Positions 27,812 to 38,600 of a stretch of 64,000 nt of DNA are shown piece after piece. The notes beneath the pieces are model-generated. The model did not search any database. It had not been told where the DNA came from and saw nothing but the letters and a program-made list of their open reading frames with translations. The DNA comes from Arthrobacter sp. 9AX (GTDB lineage: Bacteria > Actinomycetota > Actinomycetes > Actinomycetales > Micrococcaceae). The first letter of the stretch is position 1; the number at the start of each line of letters is the position of its first letter. The stretch covers positions 2,507,849-2,571,848 of the forward strand of contig NZ_LR733293.1 of NCBI RefSeq assembly GCF_902506095.1. The letters run 5' to 3'. Both the position numbers and the translations under genes were made by a program.

Positions 27812-29080
27812 TTACGGTTCTCGGGTGATCAGCAGCTCGTGGGCGCCGGCCGCGGCTGCGCCCAGTGATTCCACCACCGTGCTGGTGCGCTGCCTGGTGG
27901 CGGCGTCCGCTTCCGGTCCGGCGCACGGCCCCTGCGGGGCGTCCGTTGCCACCGGGCACCAGCGGTAGGGATCGCGGACAATGACCGACGGTGCCCAGCC
28001 CAAATCGGTGGCCGACCATTTCCCGGCAGCGTCCTGGCCCAACTGCACCCGGACCAGCAGGCCCTCGTTGTTGACCACGTACCACGGCGACAGCTCAGTA
28101 ATCCCGTTACCGAGGCCGTACACAATCCAGGTCCCCTTGTAGTTTTCGATGGGCAGCACCGAGTGGGTGTGGTGCCCATAGATCAGGTTAAACTGCCCGC
28201 TGTCCACCAGGGCGTGCGCAACGTCCTGCTGCTGGGCATTCGGTTCACTGGCATACTCCTCACCGGCATGCATTGCCCCGATAACGATGTCCGCCCCGAG
28301 CTCCCGGGCGCGGACTGCTTTGGCGATCATGGCCGGGGCGTCCAGCATGTCCACCTGCCACGGGTAGTCGGGGACCAGCCCGTTGAGGCCATAGGCGGCC
28401 TCGACGAGGGCCACCCTGGCGGCCGGGGTCTGCATGATGAGGATTCCATGGGACTCGTTCTCGGTCCGGTAGGAACCGGTGTGCTTCAGGCCGGCGGCGT
28501 CCATTGCGTCAAGGGTCCGCAGCAGCCCGTCCGTGCCGCGGTCGATGGTGTGGTTGCTGGCTGTGGTGCATGCCTGGTAGCCCACATTCTTGGCTGCGGC
28601 GATGATTTGCGGCGGAACGTTGAAGGACGGGTACGCCGAGAACGGGCCTTCAGGACCGGCCACGGGCGTTTCCTGATGGCAGATGGCCACGTCACTGCTG
28701 TTGATGTATCGGCGCTGCCCTTCCAACAACGGCACAAAGTCGTATCCGGGTTTGCCTGCTGCGGCAGCATCCTGCTGTGCCTGCTGCCAAAGCTGGGTGT
28801 GGACCAGCATGTCACCGGTGACCAGAACCGAGGTGCACCGCACCACCGGGCAGGCCGGGCCCTTGCCAGGGGTCGGTGCAGGGGTGGGCGTGGGGCTGGG
28901 AGCCGGCGTTGATGATCCGGCACTAGGGACTGTGGAAGCGGAAACGGCAGGCCGGGCCGTCTGCCCGTCCTGCTCAGCCACCAGGCCGCAGCCAGCCAGT
29001 ACGGCAGCCGCGAACAATGCGCAGACGGCGGCGCCTGCACGCGCGGCGGCACCACCCCAACTGATCCCCATAGCCGTCAT
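27812..29080 (-). CDS. CapA-family lipoprotein (poly-gamma-glutamate-capsule type metallophosphoesterase fold)
   Basis: 422 residues. A lipoprotein signal peptide (ALFAAAVLAGC, lipobox LAGC at about residue 31) is followed by a Ser/Thr/Pro-rich spacer (STPAPSPTPTPAPTPGKG) and the CapA domain: VLVTGDMLVHTQLW, CHQETPVAGPEG, TTASNHTIDRGTDGLLRTLD, IVIGAMHAGEEY and LIYGHHTHSVLPIENYKGTW. The His/Asp positions correspond to a calcineurin-like metal site. In other bacteria CapA acts in capsule or wall polymer handling; no capBC genes are near, so its substrate is open. A bidirectional promoter region of 77 bases separates it from the M3 peptidase gene. Confidence 0.88.
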   Translation of the reverse strand: MTAMGISWGGAAARAGAAVCALFAAAVLAGCGLVAEQDGQTARPAVSASTVPSAGSSTPAPSPTPTPAPTPGKGPACPVVRCTSVLVTGDMLVHTQLWQQAQQDAAAAGKPGYDFVPLLEGQRRYINSSDVAICHQETPVAGPEGPFSAYPSFNVPPQIIAAAKNVGYQACTTASNHTIDRGTDGLLRTLDAMDAAGLKHTGSYRTENESHGILIMQTPAARVALVEAAYGLNGLVPDYPWQVDMLDAPAMIAKAVRARELGADIVIGAMHAGEEYASEPNAQQQDVAHALVDSGQFNLIYGHHTHSVLPIENYKGTWIVYGLGNGITELSPWYVVNNEGLLVRVQLGQDAAGKWSATDLGWAPSVIVRDPYRWCPVATDAPQGPCAGPEADAATRQRTSTVVESLGAAAAGAHELLITREP

Positions 29081-29157
29081 TGTAGGTACAGTCCCGTGCC
29101 GCCACGGCCATTTGCGGGTCGTTGAGAAGGCGTGGCCCCGTATGAAAGATTTACGTC

Positions 29158-31176
29158 ATGACAAACCCCCTGCTTCATCCCAGTCCGCTTCCGTTCGGCC
29201 TGCCTCCGTTCGCTGACATCCAGGTTTCCCACTACGCGGAGGCTGCGGAGGCCGGGTTCGCGGAGCACCTGGAAGAAATCCGGGCCATCACGGAGAACGC
29301 CGGACCGGCCACCTTCGAGAACACGGCGGTGGCGATGGAGCGTTCCGGCCAGCTGCTGCAGCGGGCCTCGGCTGCGTTCTTCACCCTCGTCTCCGCGGAC
29401 GCAACCGAGGACATCCGGGATCTTGAAACTCAACTTTCCCCGCGGTTTTCGGCCCATGAGGACGAAGTTTTCCTGAACCGGGGGCTCTATGAACGGTTCG
29501 CTGCCATCGATACCTCCGGCCTTGATGCTGAGTCGGAACGCCTCGTTGCGGAGTACCTGAAGGAATTCCGCCAGTCGGGTATCCAGCTGGACCAACCCGG
29601 GCAGTCCCGGCTCAGGGAGCTCAACGCAGAACTTTCCCGGCTGGGCACGGAGTTCGGCCAACGGGTCAAGGAAGGCATGAAGTCGGCAGCCCTCCTGCTT
29701 GATGACGAGGCTGACCTCGCCGGCATGCCCGCGGACGACGTCGCCCGCGCCGCAGAAGCCGCCCGCGCCGCAGGGCACAGCGGGAAGTTCCTCCTGACGC
29801 TGATCCAGCCCACCAACCAGCCTGCCCTCGCTGTCCTCGAAAACCGGGCCATCCGCCGTCGGCTGTTCGCAGCGTCGGTGGCGCGCGGCAGCGGCGGCGG
29901 AAACCTCGACGTCCTGGAGCTGGCCAGGTCCATGGCGGGGCTGCGCGCGGAAAAGGCCGTCCTGCTGGGCTTCGCCAACTACGCCGAGCTGGTGGTGGAC
30001 CGCCAAACGGCACCCGATTTCGAAGCCATCCAGTCGATGCTGAACCGGATGGCGCCCGCTGCTGTCCGCAACGCGGACCGCGAGGCTGCTGCCCTGGCTG
30101 AGGCTGCCGGGCATCCCCTGGAAGCCTGGGACTGGGCCTATTACTCGGCCAAAGTGAGGCGCGAAAAATACGAGGTGGACGAGCAGGCACTTCGGCCCTA
30201 TTTCGAGCTGGACCGGGTCCTGACCGACGGTGTCTTCTTCGCAGCCACCTCCCTGTACGGCATCACTTTCCACGAGCGGAAGGACCTGGCCGGGTACCAC
30301 CCGGATGTGCGGGTCTGGGAGGTCCGGAACGAGGACGGCGAAGCGTTGGGCCTCTTCCTGGGCGACTACTACACACGGGAGTCCAAGCGCGGGGGTGCCT
30401 GGATGAATTCGCTCGTGGAACAGTCGGCGCTGCTGGGGACCAAACCCGTGGTCATCAACAACCTGAACATCTCGAAGCCGCCGGCGGGCGAACCGACGCT
30501 GCTGACCCTGGACGAGCTGCGGACCGCGTTCCACGAGTTCGGCCACGCCCTGCACGGGTTGTTCTCCGACGTGACGTATCCGCGGTTTTCCGGTACTGCC
30601 GTCCCCCGCGATTTTGTGGAGTACCCGTCGCAGGTCAACGAGATGTGGATCATGCGGCCGGAGGTGCTGGCGAATTACGCGAAGCACTGCGAAACCGGAG
30701 AACCGCTGCCCCGCGGGATCGTGGACAAACTCAACGAATCGCGGCTGTGGGGTGAGGGGTTCGCCACCACCGAGTACCTCGGGGCAGCACTGCTGGACCT
30801 TGCCTGGCATGTCCTGGGATCCGGCGGAGTTCCCGAGGACGCAGTGGCTTTCGAGGACAAGGCCCTCGCAGCCGCCGGCATCGCCCACGCCCTCATTCCG
30901 CCGCGCTATCGGACGGGCTATTTTCAGCATGTCTTCGCCGGGGCAGGGTACGCGGCCGGCTACTACTCCTACATTTGGAGCGAGGTGCTGGACGCCGAAA
31001 CGGTGGACTGGTTCACCGAGAACGGCGGCATGTCCCGGGCCAACGGCGAACGCTTCCGGCAGGAGCTCCTGTCGCGCGGCAACAGTCGGGATCCGCTGGA
31101 ATCGTTCCGCACCCTCCGCGGCCGCGAAGCCAGGCTCGAGCCCCTCCTGAAGCGCCGCGGCCTCGAGTCACTTTAA
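29158..31176 (+). CDS. M3-family zinc metallopeptidase (Dcp/oligopeptidase type)
   Basis: 672 residues, normal for peptidyl-dipeptidase Dcp/oligopeptidase A. The zinc motif HEFGHALHG falls near residue 461, followed by the third ligand region DFVEYPSQVNEMW about 25 residues later. The C-terminus has YFQHVFAGAGYAAGYYSYIW, whose Gly-Tyr stretch binds substrate. No signal peptide, so it is a cytoplasmic oligopeptide-degrading enzyme. Monocistronic, ending at the strong hairpin shared with pdxS. Confidence 0.93.
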   Translation: MTNPLLHPSPLPFGLPPFADIQVSHYAEAAEAGFAEHLEEIRAITENAGPATFENTAVAMERSGQLLQRASAAFFTLVSADATEDIRDLETQLSPRFSAHEDEVFLNRGLYERFAAIDTSGLDAESERLVAEYLKEFRQSGIQLDQPGQSRLRELNAELSRLGTEFGQRVKEGMKSAALLLDDEADLAGMPADDVARAAEAARAAGHSGKFLLTLIQPTNQPALAVLENRAIRRRLFAASVARGSGGGNLDVLELARSMAGLRAEKAVLLGFANYAELVVDRQTAPDFEAIQSMLNRMAPAAVRNADREAAALAEAAGHPLEAWDWAYYSAKVRREKYEVDEQALRPYFELDRVLTDGVFFAATSLYGITFHERKDLAGYHPDVRVWEVRNEDGEALGLFLGDYYTRESKRGGAWMNSLVEQSALLGTKPVVINNLNISKPPAGEPTLLTLDELRTAFHEFGHALHGLFSDVTYPRFSGTAVPRDFVEYPSQVNEMWIMRPEVLANYAKHCETGEPLPRGIVDKLNESRLWGEGFATTEYLGAALLDLAWHVLGSGGVPEDAVAFEDKALAAAGIAHALIPPRYRTGYFQHVFAGAGYAAGYYSYIWSEVLDAETVDWFTENGGMSRANGERFRQELLSRGNSRDPLESFRTLRGREARLEPLLKRRGLESL

Positions 31177-31180
31177 AGAA

Positions 31181-31222
31181 CGACGGCGGCGGGTCATCCA
31201 CAAAGGTGACCCGCCGCCGTCG
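31181..31222. terminator. bidirectional hairpin terminator between M3 peptidase and pdxS
   Basis: CGACGGCGGCGGGTCA pairs perfectly with its complement over a ten-base loop, five bases after the peptidase stop. It lies between two convergent genes and can serve both. Confidence 0.75.
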
Positions 31223-31245
31223 CGGTTTGCTCAGTTGTGCTGCTG

Positions 31246-32172
31246 TTACCAGCCGCGCTCGGCGAGGCGGTGCGGCTGGGGGATTTCGTCGACGTTGATG
31301 CCCACCATGGCTTCGCCCAGGCCGCGCGAGGCCTTGGCGATGACGTCGGGGTCGTCGAAGAAGGTAGTAGCCTTGACGACGGCGGCCGCGCGCTGTGCCG
31401 GGTTGCCGGACTTGAAGATGCCGGAGCCAACGAACACGCCGTCAGCGCCGAGCTGCATCATCATGGCGGCATCAGACGGGGTAGCGATACCGCCGGCGGT
31501 GAACAGAACCACCGGAAGCTTTCCGGCGGCGGCAACTTCCTTGACCAGTTCGTACGGTGCCTGCAGTTCCTTGGCCGCGACGTACAGCTCGTCCTCGGGC
31601 AAGGCCGCGAGTTTGGCGATCTCGGCACGGATCTGGCGCATGTGGCCGGTGGCGTTGGAGACGTCGCCGGTGCCGGCCTCACCCTTGGAACGGATCATCG
31701 CCGCGCCCTCGTTGATGCGGCGCAGGGCCTCACCGAGGTTGGTGGCGCCACAGACGAAGGGAACCTTGAATTTCCACTTGTCGATGTGGTTGACGTAGTC
31801 GGCCGGGGTCAGGACCTCAGACTCGTCAATGTAGTCCACGCCGAGGGACTGCAGGACCTGTGCTTCGACGAAGTGGCCGATGCGGGCCTTGGCCATGACC
31901 GGGATGGACACGGCATCGATGATCTGGTCGATCATGTCGGGATCGGACATGCGGGACACGCCGCCCTGGGCGCGGATATCGGCTGGAACGCGTTCCAGCG
32001 CCATCACAGCGACAGCACCGGCGTCTTCGGCGATGCGGGCCTGTTCGACGTTGACGACGTCCATGATGACGCCGCCCTTGAGCATCTCAGCCATGCCCCG
32101 CTTCACGCGGCTGCTGCCCGTGACGCTGTTCGCGGACGAACCGGCCTCGTTGCTTACATCAGGTGTAGACAC
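31246..32172 (-). CDS. pdxS: pyridoxal 5'-phosphate synthase subunit PdxS
   Basis: 308 residues. TIM-barrel synthase: [20 protein letters not shown] (catalytic Lys-containing start), [40 protein letters not shown] and the phosphate loop ALNDDD-equivalent region [20 protein letters not shown]. It condenses ribose 5-phosphate, glyceraldehyde 3-phosphate and ammonia from PdxT into PLP. I keep the GTG start at 32172; an ATG lies 12 bases downstream. A likely -10, TAGTAT, lies about 110 bases upstream, just beyond the pgsA end. Confidence 0.95.
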   Translation of the reverse strand: MSTPDVSNEAGSSANSVTGSSRVKRGMAEMLKGGVIMDVVNVEQARIAEDAGAVAVMALERVPADIRAQGGVSRMSDPDMIDQIIDAVSIPVMAKARIGHFVEAQVLQSLGVDYIDESEVLTPADYVNHIDKWKFKVPFVCGATNLGEALRRINEGAAMIRSKGEAGTGDVSNATGHMRQIRAEIAKLAALPEDELYVAAKELQAPYELVKEVAAAGKLPVVLFTAGGIATPSDAAMMMQLGADGVFVGSGIFKSGNPAQRAAAVVKATTFFDDPDVIAKASRGLGEAMVGINVDEIPQPHRLAERGW

Positions 32173-32318
32173 AAAAACCCCTATGGGTAGATAGATGACC
32201 TTCGCCGGGCGTGCAGGGCGGCACGTCAGATGCCGCGTTTACACACACCGGGTTGCCGGATCCATTGACCGGGCAGTCCTAATACTAGTCTCACCGCGGC
32301 CGGCCGGCTTAATTCGTG

Positions 32319-32942
32319 TTAATCCGCCGGCGAGGGTTCCGCAAGCGCCTGGCGGCGTACCGAAACGACGCGCTGGACCACTGTGACGAAGCTGGCGAGG
32401 GCGAGCAGCGCGAGTGTGACCAGCAGCACCACGCTTGGAAGGCCAAGGCCAGTGAATCCGGTGACCACCAGGACCGAGACCAGGCGTTCCGCCCGTTCGG
32501 CGATGCCGACGTTGGCGGTGAAGCCCAGGGACTCGGCTTTGGCCCTGGCGTAGGAAACCACCATTCCCAGGACGAGGCACACAGTGGCCGTCATGGCGAT
32601 GGGGACGTTGGCCCCGCCGGTGAAGAACCAGACAGCGAGCCCCGCGAACAGCGCACCGTCGGCGATCCGGTCCAGGGTGGAGTCGAGGAAGTTGCCCCAC
32701 CGGCCGCCCACGGCCTGCATCCTGGCCATGATGCCGTCCAGGACATCGGAGAAGATGAATGCGGTGATGAACAGTGTTCCCCACCAGAGCTGTCCCAGCG
32801 GGTAGAAGACGAGGGCACCCACCACCACGCCGGCCGTGCCGATAATGGTGACGGCGTCCGGTGATATTCCGAGGCGGAGCAGCCAACGGGCAACCGGGGT
32901 GAAAAGTGCTGTGAAGAACCCGCGCGCGTGCTTATTCAGCAT
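32319..32942 (-). CDS. pgsA: CDP-alcohol phosphatidyltransferase, phosphatidylinositol-phosphate synthase type
   Basis: 207 residues and six hydrophobic segments. It carries the full catalytic signature of the family, D-x2-DG-x2-AR-x8-G-x3-D-x3-D, as DVLDGIMAR followed by GNFLDSTLD. It transfers a CDP-diacylglycerol phosphatidyl group to an alcohol phosphate in the membrane. The actinobacterial form beside a HIT protein and thrS usually makes phosphatidylinositol phosphate (established for mycobacterial PgsA1; assigned here by context). Its ATG lies 11 bases inside the HIT gene. Confidence 0.88.
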   Translation of the reverse strand: MLNKHARGFFTALFTPVARWLLRLGISPDAVTIIGTAGVVVGALVFYPLGQLWWGTLFITAFIFSDVLDGIMARMQAVGGRWGNFLDSTLDRIADGALFAGLAVWFFTGGANVPIAMTATVCLVLGMVVSYARAKAESLGFTANVGIAERAERLVSVLVVTGFTGLGLPSVVLLVTLALLALASFVTVVQRVVSVRRQALAEPSPAD

Positions 32943-33519
32943 CCGTCTCCCCGGGCCAGGCGTCGGCGACCAGCTGGCGGACCTCGTCGAGGGTCTGCGT
33001 AATCGCCTTGGTCTGGGCGATGATGGGGAAGAAGTTCCCGTCGCCGCCCCACCGGGGAACGATGTGCTGGTGCAGGTGCGCGGCGATGCCGGCCCCGCCC
33101 ACCACGCCCTGGTTCATCCCAAGGTTGAAACCGCCCGGATTCGATACCTTGCGCAGGACCCGCATGGCCGTCTGGGTGAGCTCGGCGAACTCTGCCGTCT
33201 CCTCGAGCGTGAGGTCCGTGTAGTCGGGAATGTGCCGGTACGGGCAGACCAGGAGATGCCCCGGGTTGTACGGGAACAGGTTCAGCACCACGTAGCAGGT
33301 CTTTCCCCTGTGGACGATGAGTGCTTCCTCATCGGTCCGGGCGGGGCCTACGCAGAAGGGGCAGTCGTGCTCGTTCTTGAACTGGTGCTGGCCTCCCTTG
33401 ATGTAGGCCATCCGGTGCGGAGTCCACAGGCGCTGGAAAGCGTCCGGGACACCGGCGAGGTCAAAGTCGTCGGTGACGCCGGCATCGCCTGGATATCCTG
33501 CGCCTGTGTTCTCCTGCAC
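32932..33519 (-). CDS. HIT-family nucleotide hydrolase/transferase
   Basis: 195 residues. Histidine triad HLHQHIVPRW, the nucleophile motif H-x-H-x-H, near residue 147. The N-terminal half has CPFCVGPARTDEEALIVHRG and NLFPYNPGHLLVCPYRHIPD. The C-x2-C pair suggests a structural metal site as in Ap4A phosphorylase-like HIT proteins. Position between thrS and pgsA is conserved in actinobacteria, implying a nucleotide clean-up role linked to the synthetase or lipid pathway (inference). Confidence 0.9.
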   Translation of the reverse strand: MQENTGAGYPGDAGVTDDFDLAGVPDAFQRLWTPHRMAYIKGGQHQFKNEHDCPFCVGPARTDEEALIVHRGKTCYVVLNLFPYNPGHLLVCPYRHIPDYTDLTLEETAEFAELTQTAMRVLRKVSNPGGFNLGMNQGVVGGAGIAAHLHQHIVPRWGGDGNFFPIIAQTKAITQTLDEVRQLVADAWPGETDAE

Positions 33520-33537
33520 CGTCTTGTTCCGTTTCCG

Positions 33538-35547
33538 CTAGCTGGTCCGGTTACGGACGGCTTCCGTGATCCGCTTGACTGCTTCTTCAACGGGCACGCC
33601 GTTGTCCTGGCTTCCGTCCCGGAAGCGGAAGGACACAGCACCCGCCTCGGCGTCGTCACCGCCGGCGATCAGCACAAACGGGATCTTGTCCTTGCTGGCG
33701 GTACGGATCTTCTTCGGGAACCGGTCCGAGGAAATGTCCACCTCGGCACGGATACCCGCCGCCTTAAGCTGGTCGACGACGTCGAACATGTACTCGTTGA
33801 ACGTCTCCGCCACCGGGATGCCCACCACCTGGACGGGTGCGAGCCATGCGGGAAAGGCCCCGGCGTAGTGCTCGGTGAGGACGCCCATGAACCGCTCCAC
33901 CGAGCCGAAGAGCGCACGGTGGATCATCACGGGGCGCTGCCGGGTGCCGTCGGCCGCCTGGAATTCCAATTCGAAGCGTTCGGGCAGGTTGAAGTCCAGC
34001 TGGATGGTGGACATCTGCCAGGTGCGGCCCAGCGCGTCCTTCGCCTGCACGGAGATCTTGGGACCGTAGAAGGCAGCTCCGCCGGGATCGGGGACGAGCT
34101 CCAGGCCGGATTCCTGCGCAACTTCGGCAAGGGTCCTGGTGGCTTCCTCCCAGGCGGCGTCCTCGCCGACATACTTCTCCGGGTCCTTCGTGGACAGTTC
34201 CAGGTAGAAGTCGTTAAGCCCGTAGTCCTTGAGCAGGTCCAGCACGAAGGTCAGGGTCTTGGTGAGTTCGTCCTTCATCTGCTCGCGGGTGCAGTAGATG
34301 TGGGCGTCGTCCTGTGTCATGCCGCGCACGCGGGTGAGGCCGTGCACCACACCGGACTTTTCGTACCGGTACACCGAACCGAATTCGAACAGGCGCAGCG
34401 GCAGCTCGCGGTAAGAACGTCCGCGGGAGCGGAAGATGAGGTTGTGCATGGGGCAGTTCATCGGCTTCAGGTAGTAGTCCTGTGCCGGCTTGCGGATGGT
34501 GCCGTCGGCGTCGAGCTCCTCATCCACCCGCATGGCGGGGAACATGCCTTCCTTGTACCAGTCAAGGTGGCCGGACACCTCGTAAAGGTGGCCCTTGGTG
34601 ATGTGCGGCGTATACACGAACTCATAGCCGGCCTCGACGTGGCGCTGCCTGGAGTAGTCTTCCATCTCCTTGCGGATGATGCCGCCCTTGGGATGGAAGA
34701 CGGGCAGGCCGGAGCCGAGTTCGTCCGGGAAGGAGAACAGGTCCAGTTCGGAGCCGAGCTTCCGGTGGTCGCGGCGCTCGGCTTCGGCAAGGCGCTCCTG
34801 GTACGCCTTAAGGGCGTCCTTGGTGGGCCAGGCCGTGCCATAGATCCGCTGCAGCTGCTGGTTCTTCTGGTTTCCCAGCCAGTAGGCGGAAGAGGAGCGG
34901 GTGAGGGCGAAGGCGTTGGAGATCAGCTTGGTGTTGGGCAGGTGCGGGCCGCGGCAAAGATCGCACCAGACGGTGGTGCCTTCCTTGCGCTCAACGTTGT
35001 CGTAGATGGTGATGTCACCGGCGCCGACCTCCACGTTGACGCCTTCGCCGGCCTCAGCGGCCTCGTTTTTCTTGCCCAGGAGTTCCAGCTTGTAGGGCTC
35101 GTCCTTCATCGCTTCACGAGCCTCGTCCTCGGAGACGACGCGCCGGACGAACTTCTGGTTCTGGTTGACGATCTTGAGCATCATCTTCTCGAGGGTTTTG
35201 AGGTCCTCGGGGGTGAAGGGCTCGGCGAGGTCGAAGTCGAAGTAGAAGCCGTCAGCGATGTAGGGGCCGATGCCCAGCTTGGCGTCCGGGCGGAGCTGCT
35301 GGACGGCCTGCGCCATCACATGGGCCGTGGAGTGGCGGAGCACGTTCAGCCCGTCCGGGGAATCGATGGTGACGCCCTCGACCTCGGCACCATCCGGCAG
35401 TTCCTGGTCCAGGTCCTTCAGCTCGCCGTTGACGCGGGCCACAACAACATCACGGCGCTCAAAGAAGAGTTCCGCACCGGTTGTCCCGGTAGTCACCTTG
35501 GTTTCTTCGCCATCGACGAGAAGGGTGATCTGCTGGGCATCTGACAC
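33538..35547 (-). CDS. thrS: threonine--tRNA ligase
   Basis: 669 residues. TGS domain ([20 protein letters not shown]), editing domain with [15 protein letters not shown], class II catalytic core with motif 2 ([20 protein letters not shown]) and motif 3 ([20 protein letters not shown]), and an anticodon-binding end ([20 protein letters not shown]). It charges tRNA-Thr and edits Ser-tRNA-Thr. No T-box leader is visible in the 116 bases upstream. It is followed closely by the HIT gene. Confidence 0.97.
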   Translation of the reverse strand: MSDAQQITLLVDGEETKVTTGTTGAELFFERRDVVVARVNGELKDLDQELPDGAEVEGVTIDSPDGLNVLRHSTAHVMAQAVQQLRPDAKLGIGPYIADGFYFDFDLAEPFTPEDLKTLEKMMLKIVNQNQKFVRRVVSEDEAREAMKDEPYKLELLGKKNEAAEAGEGVNVEVGAGDITIYDNVERKEGTTVWCDLCRGPHLPNTKLISNAFALTRSSSAYWLGNQKNQQLQRIYGTAWPTKDALKAYQERLAEAERRDHRKLGSELDLFSFPDELGSGLPVFHPKGGIIRKEMEDYSRQRHVEAGYEFVYTPHITKGHLYEVSGHLDWYKEGMFPAMRVDEELDADGTIRKPAQDYYLKPMNCPMHNLIFRSRGRSYRELPLRLFEFGSVYRYEKSGVVHGLTRVRGMTQDDAHIYCTREQMKDELTKTLTFVLDLLKDYGLNDFYLELSTKDPEKYVGEDAAWEEATRTLAEVAQESGLELVPDPGGAAFYGPKISVQAKDALGRTWQMSTIQLDFNLPERFELEFQAADGTRQRPVMIHRALFGSVERFMGVLTEHYAGAFPAWLAPVQVVGIPVAETFNEYMFDVVDQLKAAGIRAEVDISSDRFPKKIRTASKDKIPFVLIAGGDDAEAGAVSFRFRDGSQDNGVPVEEAVKRITEAVRNRTS

Positions 35548-35663
35548 GGGTGTCTCCTATTCAAAGTTAAGGCTTCATAGCTTGTGGCATACGGGGACCA
35601 CAGCCAGCCACCGTCAATGCTATCGGTTCGGCGGAGGGCCGACCAAAGCGGCACACGGCAGCG

Positions 35664-38600
35664 TCAACCGCCAAAACCGGTAATCGCCAGGGTTCTGCTG
35701 ATCCCGTCCAGGGGATGCGGGACGTCAGCGGGCTGGTCCGCAGGAGACGGGAAGGGCAGGGTATCGGTGCGGCTGAGGTCCCAGGCCATGCTTGCGCTGA
35801 TGCTGATGCCCCGTGGTCCCGTCCTCCGGGTGGTGCCGCGGATGAGCAACAGCCTGGTCCCGAACAGCAGCAGCCCTGCGTTCTCCTGGGCTTCATGGAA
35901 GAAGACCGAATCAACGCAGCCGGTGCCGTCGTCAATGCTGATGAACACCACCCGCCTGCCTCCCCGCATGGGAGGTGTCTGGGTGGCTACCCGCACTCCG
36001 GCCACCAGCACTTCTGTCCCGTTGCGCAGGCCCAGGAGCTTGTCAGCCGTGGTGACACCCAGCTTTTCCAGGGTGGGGCGGTGGCTTTCCATCAGGTGGC
36101 TGCTGACATCAACCGCCATCAGGTCCAGCTCCGCCCGGACATTCTCGACGAGGGTGGGTGCAGGCAATCCCGGCTTGACGTTCCGCAGCTCCACATCGCC
36201 CAGGGGAAGGGACAACTGCCCCTCCACCACCTCGACGCCCTTCCGTCCGCTGCCTGCATTTTGCAGCTGCTGCAGGTGCTGGACCAGGTCTGCCCGGTTG
36301 GCCATTCCCCCCGCCTCCCGGTGGAGGGAATCAAAAGCACCCAGCTGGGCCAGCCGTTTAATGCTCGGTTTGCTCAACCGCGAGCGCGTGCGGAGGTCGG
36401 CCAGGGAATCATAGGGCTGGCCGGCAACGATCCTCTTAAGCTCGGTGGCTGACAGCCCGTAGATGCCGTTCAGGCTCAGCCGGATCCCCAGCCTGCCGGC
36501 ATCGGGGCCCTGCAGGATCCGCTCCACCCGGTATTCCGCTTTGCTGCGGTTGATGTCCAGGGGAAGGATGGGGATGCCGAGCCTTCTGGCTTCCGCTACC
36601 AGAAGCCGTTTCGGATACATGCCGGGATCGTGTTCCCACAGCCCGGCCAGGAAGGCTTCAGGGTGGTGCGCCTTCAGCCAGGCTGATTGGTATGTGGGTA
36701 CGGCAAAGGCCGCCCCGTGTGCTTTGCAAAAGCCGAAGCTGGCAAAGGACTTCAGGGTTTGCCAGACCTTGTCCACAACGTCGGGTGAAAAGTTCTTTTC
36801 CCTGGCATGCTTCCGGAAGTACTCCTCAACACGGGATTCCCCGCTTTCGCTGCTGAGGGCCCGGCGGAATTCATCGGCCTGCGCAAGCCCGCACCCGGTC
36901 ATCACATCGAAGGTCCGCAGGATCTGCTCATGGAACACCGTCACCCCATGGGTTTCCTCAAGCACCGGTTTCAGCAGCGGGTGCGGATAGACCTCGGGGG
37001 CGAACCCGTGGCGGTGCTCCAGGAAGGGCCGCACCATGTCCGATTTCATGGGTCCCGGACGGAACAGCGAAATATCGATAATGAGGTCATTGAACTCCCG
37101 CGGCGCCATCTTGCCGATCAGCTCACGCTGCCCGGGGGATTCGATCTGGAAGCAGCCCAGGGTGTGGGTGCTCCGGATGAGTTCAAAAGTGGGCTCATCA
37201 TCCAGGGGAACGGCGTTCAGGTCGATGTGCCCGTTGTCAGCGATGAAGTCCGGCCCGCAGCCGTCAGGCCCGGGGTTGTGGCCCCCGGCCGCAACCACTT
37301 CCTTTTTGGAGGGATGGATGCGGATGACCTCCCGGACGGCAAAGGCCATGGCGCTTTGCATCCTGACGCCCAGGACGTCGAGCTTGAGCATGCCCATGGG
37401 GTCCATGTCGTGCTTATCGAACTGGCTCATGGGCAATCCAAGCCCGCTGGGCTGGACGGGCGTGCGGTCCAGGAGGGTGGCATCCCCCAGGATCACGCCG
37501 CAAGGGTGCATGGAGATGTGCCGGGGCAACCGGTCCAGGCGTTCGGTCAGGTCCACCAGCAGGTCAAGCTGCTGGTTGCCGTGGAGATCACGCTTTTCCA
37601 CCCGGCCGGCAAATTCCCTCAACTCGGGCTTCTCCTGCAGCGCTTCGCGGAACTTCCGGGCCGAGAACCGCCAGAGCTGCTTGGCGATGTCCCCCACGTC
37701 GTCGTCGTCCATCCCCAGGGCAAGGCCGGCGTCCCGCACTGCACCCCGCGCCCGGTAGCCGTTCTGCATGCTCATGAGGGTGACGCGTTCTGACCCGAAG
37801 CGCTCGAAAATCCGGTGGTACACGTTGTGCCGCTCGGCGCTTTCGACGTCGATGTCGATGTCCGGCAGGGTGGCCCGGTCCCGGGAAAGGAAGCGTTCGA
37901 AGATGAGGTCGTGCTGCAGCGGATTTACCTGGCTGACGTCAATGAGGTAGTTGACCAGGCTGGAGGCACCGGAGCCGCGGGCCGCTGCCCGCACCCCCAT
38001 CTCCTGGATCATGCGCGAAACCTCCGCAACGGTGAGGAAGTAGGAGGAGAACCCCAGGTTCCTGATGATCTTCAGTTCATGCTCCAGCCGGCTGAGCATT
38101 TCCTTTTCGCTGGAACCGGTGATCCCGGGAAACCGCCTGCCGATTCCGGCGTGGCAGCGCTGCACCAGTTCAATGTGCGGATCCTGGCTGATACCGATGA
38201 CTGCGGCCTCCGGAACCACCGGCTGCTTCCACCCCATGTCGGTGACGGGATCGATCCTGCAGGCATCGGCGAGCGCCTCTGTTTGTGCCATGAGCCGGTT
38301 GAGGTCTTCGGCACCATAGCCCGCTGCGGAGATGATTTCCTTGCCCAGCTGCAGCATCTGCTGAGGGGATTTCAGCCAGCCCTGGCCGTTGGGCTGCAGC
38401 AGTGGCTCCTGGGCAAGCTCCGGAAGGGATTTCAGGGTCCGCGCCGAGTCCAGGACGTCTGCTGTTGCCGCGCCGTCCTCGGCGCAATACCGGACCGCGT
38501 TGGTGAGTATTGCCGGGATGCTGTGTTCTTCGGCGAGTTTGAGCATCCGGACGGCGTGTGCCGTGCTCAGTGGAGATCCCGGGGCGCTGAGCTGGGACAT

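Noticed and set aside
29077..30930. 617-codon minus-strand ORF
   Set aside because: Antisense shadow of the M3 peptidase gene, whose zinc motif and length are unambiguous.
32836..35544. 902-codon plus-strand ORF
   Set aside because: It lies antisense through pgsA, the HIT gene and thrS and has His/Val/Gly-rich shadow composition; the minus-strand genes are certain.
35548..35663. T-box leader for thrS
   Set aside because: No specifier-loop structure or T-box sequence is visible in this 116-base gap.
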